Under the pieces are notes generated by a model. That model ran no database searches and was not told where the DNA came from. It saw nothing but the letters and a program-made list of their open reading frames with translations. A program made the position numbers and the translations under genes. DNA of 11,191 bases from Treponema sp. GTDB taxonomy: Bacteria; Spirochaetota; Spirochaetia; Treponematales; Breznakiellaceae. Below are positions 6,603 to 11,191 of the stretch, piece after piece; the stretch's first letter is position 1; each line of letters begins with the position of its first letter. The DNA is taken from positions 1-11,191 of the forward strand of contig JAISBK010000036.1 in the NCBI GenBank assembly GCA_031266255.1. Reading direction: 5' to 3'.

Positions 6603-6631
6603 TTGACCCGACTCCCTCAGAATGGTATTAT
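6603..6631 (+). promoter_or_regulatory. Sigma-70-type promoter of the rhomboid operon
   Basis: TTGACC (6603-6608) and TATTAT (6626-6631) are separated by exactly 17 bases, each with one mismatch to consensus. The expected transcription start is about 6637-6639, on top of the ATG at 6638. Confidence 0.7.
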
Positions 6632-6637
6632 GATAAT

Positions 6638-7261
6638 ATGAACTTATTTCGCCGTCCCTTTCGGTATCGGAATGATAATGTGGCGCTAATCCTCATCGGA
6701 CTCAATATAGGGGTGTTTTTACTGGAGCAGGTATACCCGCCGGTGAAATACTATGCGGCGCTTAACCCGGGGGCTGTGTTAAACGGATGGGTATGGCAGT
6801 TTGTGTCCTATATGTTTGCCCATGGGAACTTCAGCCACCTTCTTTTTAATATGCTTGCCTTGTTTCTGTTCGGTACCCAAGTAGAACGCCATATAGGGAG
6901 TCGAGAATTTCTGCTGTATTACCTGCTTACCGGCATGTTGGCAGGGATATTTTCATTTTTGGTGTACTGGTTTACCGGCGCGTATGGAGTTTTTCTGTTG
7001 GGCGCCTCAGGAGCCATATTTGCGGTCCAGTTGGCCTATGCTACCTTGTTTCCCAATGCGGTGATTTTCATCTGGGGCATATTACCGCTCCGGGCGCCTA
7101 TCATGGTTCTGGGATTTACGGCTATCGAGATCTTTTCATCGGTTACCGGCATAGGGAGAGGAGTAGCTCATCTTACGCACCTGGCGGGATTTGCCTTTGG
7201 CTGGATATATTTTCTTATCCGTTTCGGTGAAAATCCCTGGAATTCCCTGATCCGGCGTTAA
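6638..7261 (+). CDS. Rhomboid-family intramembrane serine protease
   Basis: This 207-residue polytopic membrane protein has about six hydrophobic segments. The catalytic serine is Ser124 in GASGA and the catalytic histidine is His181 in THLAGFAFGW. The conserved HGNFSHLLFNM (62-72) of transmembrane helix 2 includes Asn71, which helps form the oxyanion hole. It would cleave single-pass membrane proteins within the bilayer; the substrate is unknown. An upstream in-frame TTG at 6587 lies before the promoter and has no ribosome site, so I start at ATG 6638. No Shine-Dalgarno precedes that ATG either, and the promoter places the transcript start on it, so the mRNA is probably leaderless. It heads a tight plus-strand cluster of three genes. 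Confidence 0.92.
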   Translation: MNLFRRPFRYRNDNVALILIGLNIGVFLLEQVYPPVKYYAALNPGAVLNGWVWQFVSYMFAHGNFSHLLFNMLALFLFGTQVERHIGSREFLLYYLLTGMLAGIFSFLVYWFTGAYGVFLLGASGAIFAVQLAYATLFPNAVIFIWGILPLRAPIMVLGFTAIEIFSSVTGIGRGVAHLTHLAGFAFGWIYFLIRFGENPWNSLIRR

Positions 7262-7276
7262 ACTCAGGATATACCC

Positions 7277-7963
7277 GTGCGTAGGTTATTGAGCTATGCC
7301 CTTATTATCCTGTTGTTCAGCGCGGGTAATCTGTTTGCTCAAGAGGTGTTACGGGGAGAGGTACGGGTTGATCTGGAACCGGTGTACGGTGAGTATGTGG
7401 ATCAGGTCTATCCTCTGGACACCGAATCCGCGTACCGGAGGGCATTGGAAGAGTCGGCCCTGTTTTATGCCGCCATGATTTACGGCTGGTCTTTTGAGTA
7501 TGCGATTGGTGAAAAGGCCCGAGGGATAGCCGAAGGGTTTGAACTTTCACCCTTGGGAACCATCCCTTTTGGAGATCCAGGGCTTTATGTTACCGATGCT
7601 CAGGTTCGGGATATGCGTCTGTACCTCTGGACCGATTACCGGCTCAATGAAGCCCAGAAGCGGCGTATGGGAGTCTGGAAGTCCGGTAAGGTACAGACTG
7701 CCCAGGCCATAGGGCACGGGCCGCTCGGGGATCCGGTAGAAGTAGGGGACTGGCTCTCCATTAAAAAAGCCGCGTTAGAGGATGCGGCGCGGGTAGCAGT
7801 ACGGACGATGCTCCGGGGGAGTGAACGTAACCGTCCTAAGGAAGTGCGAGGGTATATTGGTTTGGCTGGTTTTCCTACCTATTGGATGGATGCAGGACAA
7901 TGGGCTGCTAGTACCCGGTTTAGAGTGGAAATCAAAGAGATTATCCCTTTCGGAGCGTACTAA
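7277..7963 (+). CDS. Secreted protein of unknown function
   Basis: I do not recognise this family. The 228-residue product starts with a clear signal peptide: positive MRR, a hydrophobic core (YALIILLFSAG) and a likely cleavage after Ala21 (NLFA/QEV). No cysteine follows, so it should be periplasmic or exported rather than a lipoprotein. The mature part is rich in Arg, Tyr and Trp, with 'ESAYRRALEESALFYAAMIY' and 'KKAALEDAARVAVRTMLRG' as probable helices and a strand-like end (STRFRVEIKEIIPFG). The helix-then-strand order faintly recalls LPP20-type lipoproteins, but the evidence is thin. Start: GTG 7277, with AGGA 7 bases before it. It follows the rhomboid stop by 15 bases, so it is surely co-transcribed. 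Confidence 0.8.
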   Translation: MRRLLSYALIILLFSAGNLFAQEVLRGEVRVDLEPVYGEYVDQVYPLDTESAYRRALEESALFYAAMIYGWSFEYAIGEKARGIAEGFELSPLGTIPFGDPGLYVTDAQVRDMRLYLWTDYRLNEAQKRRMGVWKSGKVQTAQAIGHGPLGDPVEVGDWLSIKKAALEDAARVAVRTMLRGSERNRPKEVRGYIGLAGFPTYWMDAGQWAASTRFRVEIKEIIPFGAY

Positions 7964-7970
7964 TAGGGCT

Positions 7971-8264
7971 ATGGAATCTTGTATCCGGGTTTCCGGGGAC
8001 CAGCTGTACCTGGCTATTAAGGCCCTACCCGGGGCGTCTCAATCCCAGATACTCAGCCTCAGCGCAGGCCGACTGCGGGTCAAGATTGCCGCTGCCCCGG
8101 ACCAGGGCAAGGCCAACGCCGAACTGTGTTCATTCTTGGCAAAACGCCTAGGCTGTCCCCGGAAAGAGGTGATCCTGTGTTCCGGAAAAACATCCCGGCT
8201 CAAGACCCTAAGGCTTCCCCTTGCTGTAAAGGAAAAACTGGAAGCCCTGATAACAAACCCCTAG
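7971..8264 (+). CDS. YggU/DUF167 family small protein
   Basis: This 97-residue protein is the normal size for the DUF167 (YggU) family. It has the typical 'IKALPGASQ' strand-turn (16-24), 'AAPDQGKANAEL' (41-52) and 'SGKTSRLKTL' (71-80). The molecular role of the family is not established. The start at ATG 7971 is 7 bases after the preceding stop; the frame is open further upstream but that part only shadows the previous gene. The ribosome site is poor: AGGG is 2 bases away and GGAG is 15 bases away, so translation may depend on coupling to the gene before. It converges on the macrodomain gene with 18 bases between stops. Confidence 0.9.
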   Translation: MESCIRVSGDQLYLAIKALPGASQSQILSLSAGRLRVKIAAAPDQGKANAELCSFLAKRLGCPRKEVILCSGKTSRLKTLRLPLAVKEKLEALITNP

Positions 8265-8282
8265 CAACGGATACCAAGAAAC

Positions 8283-8819
8283 TTACCAGAGGCCGGTAAA
8301 TTCTTTATATATCCCATAATTTTCTTGGTCATAACAGACAAACATAACCTGCTTAATCCCTGGAGTTTCAGGAAGGCTTGCCTTGACCGTCTGAACGGCA
8401 ATGGCTGCGGCGTCAGCTTTGGGGTATCCATAGACCCCCGTACTGATATTGGGAAAGGCGATGCTCGTAAGTCCTGCTTCCTCGGCCAAGAGGAGACTGT
8501 TCCGGTAACAGGCTGCCAGCAGTTTCGGTTCACCCTGGGCGCCTCCATGCCAGACAGGGCCCACCGTGTGGATCACCCTTTTGCAAGAGAGCCGCCCGGG
8601 GCCGGTGATCACCGCTTCTCCCGTAGGACAGGCGCCTCCGGGCTGGTTTCTTCGTGCCGCGGCGATACCGCGACATTCCTCTAATAATGCAGGCCCTGCA
8701 GCCCGGTGAATAGCCCCGTCCACACCACCACCCCCCAAAAGGCTTGAGTTGGCGGCATTGACAATGGCGTCCACCGCTAAACGGGTAATATCACCCTGCA
8801 TGAGTACTAAGACCGCCAT
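8283..8819 (-). CDS. Macrodomain protein, probable (O-acetyl-)ADP-ribose deacylase/hydrolase
   Basis: This single-domain macro protein has 178 residues, the size of E. coli YmdB and MacroD-like enzymes. ADP-ribose contacts are visible: GDIT (9-12, adenine-binding Asp10), DAIVNAANSSLLGGGGVDGAIH (17-38; Asn24 and Asp34 are the catalytic positions in MacroD types), and ISTGVYGYP (125-133) for the phosphates. Members remove ADP-ribose from acidic residues or hydrolyse O-acetyl-ADP-ribose. It lies 12 bases after htrA on the same strand, and its ribosome site (AGGGAG) begins in the htrA stop codon region, so the two are co-transcribed and probably translationally coupled. Confidence 0.93.
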   Translation of the reverse strand: MAVLVLMQGDITRLAVDAIVNAANSSLLGGGGVDGAIHRAAGPALLEECRGIAAARRNQPGGACPTGEAVITGPGRLSCKRVIHTVGPVWHGGAQGEPKLLAACYRNSLLLAEEAGLTSIAFPNISTGVYGYPKADAAAIAVQTVKASLPETPGIKQVMFVCYDQENYGIYKEFTGLW

Positions 8820-8831
8820 ATTCCAGCTCCC

Positions 8832-10334
8832 TTACCGCTTAAACTTCAGCGTTTCCAGGGCAGCATCTCCCCGGATGAAGTTAAACCACAGTTCCCTGTC
8901 GGTTTTTTCCCGTAAGCTCTTATAGAAGGCGGCTAGATCCCGCACCGTCTCCCCGTTAATGCCCGTGATCCTATCCCCTCGCTGTAAACCGATAATAGCC
9001 GCAGGAGTCTCAGGCATAACCTGGGCCACATACAGGCCCTGGGCATTCCTATCGAGGTTTAAGCTATCCCTGATTGCATCGGTTAAGGGGACGATAAACA
9101 ACCCAGGCCAGAGCTTTTTATTATCCGCAGCCACGGTATCGGTCCGTGCTTCAATACGCACCTGGAAATTCTGGGATACCCCGTCCCGGATAATCGTGAA
9201 TTGGACCTGTTCCCCAGGTTTAAGGTCCCCTACCATCATGGTCAGCGGGTTCATCCCCCGGGCTTCTTTGCCATTAACATGGGTGATGAAGTCCCCAGGC
9301 CGTATACCCCCTTTATCCGCAGGAGACCCCAAGAATACCTGGGTTGCCAAGGCTCCCCGTTTTCCCTCGATCTTTAAGGCTTGCATCATTTCACGGTCAG
9401 GATCAGTCAGGGAAACCCCCAACCAGCCATACCGGATCTCCCCGGAACTGATGAACTCATCAATAGAACGCTTGGCGTTATTGATGGGAATCGCAAAACC
9501 GAGTCCTACAGAACCACCCCCGGAACTATTGCTGGCTATCCAGGTATTGATGCCGATGACCTGTCCCCGGATATTCACCAAGGCCCCTCCGGAATTGCCC
9601 TGATTAATTGAGGCATCGGTCTGGATGAAATCATTGATATTATTCCCTGGCCCTCCGGTACGGCCTACCGCGCTCACAATACCCATAGTTACCGATGACA
9701 TGAACCCCAAGGGATTTCCCACCGCGATGGCCCAGTCCCCTACCTTAACCGCATCAGAATCTCCCAATTCTGCCAGGGGATGGACATCATTAGTCTTAAA
9801 AGACACCATCGCGAGGTCTCTGCGCTCATCCTTACCTACCAAGACCGCCTGATATTCCCGGTCGTCGTTAGTAACTACCACGATTTCATTGACATCCCCT
9901 ACCACATGGTTATTGGTCAACACATAATAGGTATCCTGATTCTTACGGACGATGATCCCAGAACCAAGTCCCTGGGATCGGTATTCCCGTTCCTGTCCAT
10001 CAGGATTGCCGTCCCGGGGCCCAAAGAAAAATTCCCAAGGGATCCCGTTAAAATTGGGGATCTGCTGCCGCCGGATAGAAACGGTTTTAAGCTCAACCAC
10101 CGAAGGGAGGACCTTATTTGCCACTGCACTAAAGGCACTTTGCAGTCCTTCGGCTACCTGCAGCGCATCCCGGGGGATGACTACCGGACCTTCTTGTGCC
10201 TGGGCGGTTTTTTTAGCATTGGGGGTTGAACATGAAAATGAAAGGAAAGCGAGAGAAAACCCGAAGATAACCCCGATAAGTACCAAATTAAAAACGAAAA
10301 GATTTTTAGATGATAATTTTTGTACCAGATTCAT
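8832..10334 (-). CDS. htrA: HtrA/DegP/DegQ periplasmic serine protease with two PDZ domains
   Basis: This is an envelope protein quality-control protease and chaperone. The 500 residues start with a hydrophobic segment (about 13-33) and Cys35 in 'LSFSCST', which is either a signal anchor or a relaxed spirochaete-type lipobox. The trypsin-like domain (about 65-295) has an intact triad: His143 (TNNHVVG), Asp173 (DERRDLAMV) and Ser248 (QGNSGGAL). Residues 87-120 form the family's flexible LA-loop region (PWEFFFG). PDZ1 (about 300-395) starts at GWLGV; PDZ2 (about 405-498) carries 'GLQRGDRITGINGE'. AGGAG lies 9 bases before the ATG. A weak promoter candidate is TTGAAT (10389-10384), 18 bases, TATTTT. 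A heat-shock operator was not seen. Confidence 0.96.
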   Translation of the reverse strand: MNLVQKLSSKNLFVFNLVLIGVIFGFSLAFLSFSCSTPNAKKTAQAQEGPVVIPRDALQVAEGLQSAFSAVANKVLPSVVELKTVSIRRQQIPNFNGIPWEFFFGPRDGNPDGQEREYRSQGLGSGIIVRKNQDTYYVLTNNHVVGDVNEIVVVTNDDREYQAVLVGKDERRDLAMVSFKTNDVHPLAELGDSDAVKVGDWAIAVGNPLGFMSSVTMGIVSAVGRTGGPGNNINDFIQTDASINQGNSGGALVNIRGQVIGINTWIASNSSGGGSVGLGFAIPINNAKRSIDEFISSGEIRYGWLGVSLTDPDREMMQALKIEGKRGALATQVFLGSPADKGGIRPGDFITHVNGKEARGMNPLTMMVGDLKPGEQVQFTIIRDGVSQNFQVRIEARTDTVAADNKKLWPGLFIVPLTDAIRDSLNLDRNAQGLYVAQVMPETPAAIIGLQRGDRITGINGETVRDLAAFYKSLREKTDRELWFNFIRGDAALETLKFKR

Positions 10335-10471
10335 ACGTATAGTCTCCTAATTAATAGAAAAAATAGAAAGAATTGCTCCTGTGATTCAATCGAAGAACCG
10401 GTGATTGTTCCCTTATATAATAATATCTTTTTTTTATAATAGTTACAGTCCCTCAGTGCGCCTCGCTGCCT
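10335..10471. other. AT-rich intergenic region upstream of htrA
   Basis: These 137 bases separate the stop of the CbiR-like gene from the htrA start. Positions 10413-10442 are almost pure A/T, with a run of eight T at 10428-10435; read in the minus direction this is an A tract and could act as an UP element for htrA. No GC-rich hairpin precedes it, so it is not a terminator. Read-through from the upstream gene is possible. Confidence 0.45.
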
Positions 10472-11182
10472 TTATAGCAAGCCTACTCCGTGCAAGGCCG
10501 CAATGCTCTCAAGGACCTCTTCCCAAGAAAAAACTTCAAGATTAACCGTCCCGGTAAACTCTGCCAATATCGGAACCAGTTCCTGAAACCAAGGCTCCTC
10601 AGGGTGCAGCGGACGATGATCCGGAAGTCTCCCATCACTCCGGGCTCCCTCAGGATCAAGCCCATGAAGATGGATCTCCCGGATCCGCTCGCCAAAGCGT
10701 CTATAAAAAGCCCCCGGCGTTGTTCCCTCCATGAGCAGATGCCCGGTATCCATGCAAATCCCCGTCTCGTCGGGAAGATACTCGAGGAGTGCCTCAAACC
10801 TATGGGAACGGGTATTCTCCACCAAGAAGGAGTCCTTGCCCCAGGCAAATCGGCTTCTCCAGGATGCGATAAGCCCAGCCAGGACCGGCGCATCTTCGGG
10901 AAGCCCTGGATGGAAGATGCAATGCTGGACAAGCGGAAGGATCTGTTCCACCAGTTCCTCATGCACACCCAGTAGGGGTTCAGGCAGGTGAGCAGTAAAA
11001 CGAAAGCGACTTCGTAATTTCCAGATGCCCTCCCATTCCTGTTGAAGCAGCGCTTGTATCTCGCTATCATACAGAAAGAAAAGCAGCTCCACCCCCTCAA
11101 TTGCAGGCTGCCTGCAGAGAAAGGTGAGATTTTCCAGGTAGGTTCCAGGAATCACCCAGGAGGGAACCGTTAGGCGCATCAT
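10472..11182 (-). CDS. cbiR: TIM-barrel AP-endonuclease-2 superfamily protein, CbiR-like
   Basis: The 236-residue protein has the AP endonuclease 2 / xylose-isomerase-like barrel pattern, with a polar metal-type residue at strand ends: Glu32 (GVELLFF), His65 (TAHLP), His91, Glu122 (LVENT), Asp145 and His148 (MDTGHLL), His171 (EIHLHG), Asp188-His189 (PDHRPL) and Glu216 (NLEVFS). The opening 'RLTVPSWVIPGTYLEN' resembles proteins annotated as cobamide-remodelling phosphodiesterase CbiR, which cleaves the nucleotide loop of salvaged cobamides. This assignment rests on memory; a sugar-phosphate isomerase or other member is the alternative. No cobamide gene is visible nearby. A stop codon directly precedes ATG 11182, so the gene is complete; ATG 11179 is an equal alternative start. 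Confidence 0.6.
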   Translation of the reverse strand: MMRLTVPSWVIPGTYLENLTFLCRQPAIEGVELLFFLYDSEIQALLQQEWEGIWKLRSRFRFTAHLPEPLLGVHEELVEQILPLVQHCIFHPGLPEDAPVLAGLIASWRSRFAWGKDSFLVENTRSHRFEALLEYLPDETGICMDTGHLLMEGTTPGAFYRRFGERIREIHLHGLDPEGARSDGRLPDHRPLHPEEPWFQELVPILAEFTGTVNLEVFSWEEVLESIAALHGVGLL

Positions 11183-11191
11183 TTAACCATA

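Noticed and set aside
6587..6637. 17-codon N-terminal extension of the rhomboid from a TTG
   Set aside because: The promoter boxes lie inside it, no ribosome site precedes it, and the added residues are not part of the rhomboid fold.
8283..8299. TTACC/GGTAA inverted repeat as a convergent terminator
   Set aside because: The stem is only 5 bp, lies inside the macrodomain coding end and has no T run beyond it.
9780..10229. Plus-strand frames opposite htrA
   Set aside because: They lie over conserved protease coding sequence and have no start context or family features.
10428..10435. Run of eight T as a terminator
   Set aside because: No GC-rich stem precedes it and no plus-strand gene runs into it.
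10483..11100. 205-codon minus-strand frame inside the CbiR-like gene
   Set aside because: It overlaps a gene with clear barrel motifs in another frame, has unnatural composition (Ser/Arg/Ile-rich) and no ribosome site.

Overview
The window reads as chromosomal DNA of a spirochaete, most likely a Treponema-type organism. The basis is family resemblance: a CbiR-like protein of the kind I associate with Treponema, a SpoIIE-phosphatase/STAS/anti-sigma-kinase set in a chromosome that shows no sporulation genes here, and a single-copy HtrA with a spirochaete-like leader. No rRNA, tRNA or other taxonomic marker is present, so genus is an inference. No phage, transposase, CRISPR array or integrase is visible.

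Layout. (1) 1-2764, plus strand: a partner-switching signalling module. It holds the 3' part of a membrane sensor with Cache-like, HAMP and SpoIIE-type PP2C phosphatase domains, then a protein made of three tandem STAS domains, then an RsbW/SpoIIAB-like ATPase (anti-sigma kinase). A hairpin terminator at 2785-2814 closes it. (2) 2841-3401, minus: an FMN nitroreductase with a palindrome over its promoter. By eye, parts 1-2 are clearly more AT-rich than what follows. (3) 3402-3713: 312 bp without a convincing gene, holding promoter elements and a strong hairpin. (4) 3714-6518, minus: pyrI, pyrC and a PAP2-type membrane phosphatase. pyrI and pyrC overlap by 4 bases (GTGA), and no pyrB is seen. 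(5) 6638-8264, plus: a rhomboid protease that appears to be transcribed without a leader, a secreted protein I do not recognise, and a small YggU/DUF167 protein, closely packed. (6) 8283-11182, minus: a CbiR-like TIM-barrel protein, the HtrA/DegQ protease, and a macrodomain protein whose ribosome binding site abuts the htrA stop.

How the genes may work together. The first three would form a signal-controlled phosphatase / antagonist / kinase circuit that releases a sigma factor or other target not in the window. PyrI and PyrC belong to pyrimidine synthesis, PyrI as the allosteric subunit of aspartate transcarbamoylase. HtrA and rhomboid handle envelope protein quality and intramembrane cleavage, and the macrodomain protein probably removes ADP-ribose or acetyl-ADP-ribose adducts. 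The most notable points are the third STAS domain, which has Glu where the phosphorylated Ser should be, the apparently leaderless rhomboid gene, alternative hairpins in the pyrI leader, and the htrA-macrodomain pair.
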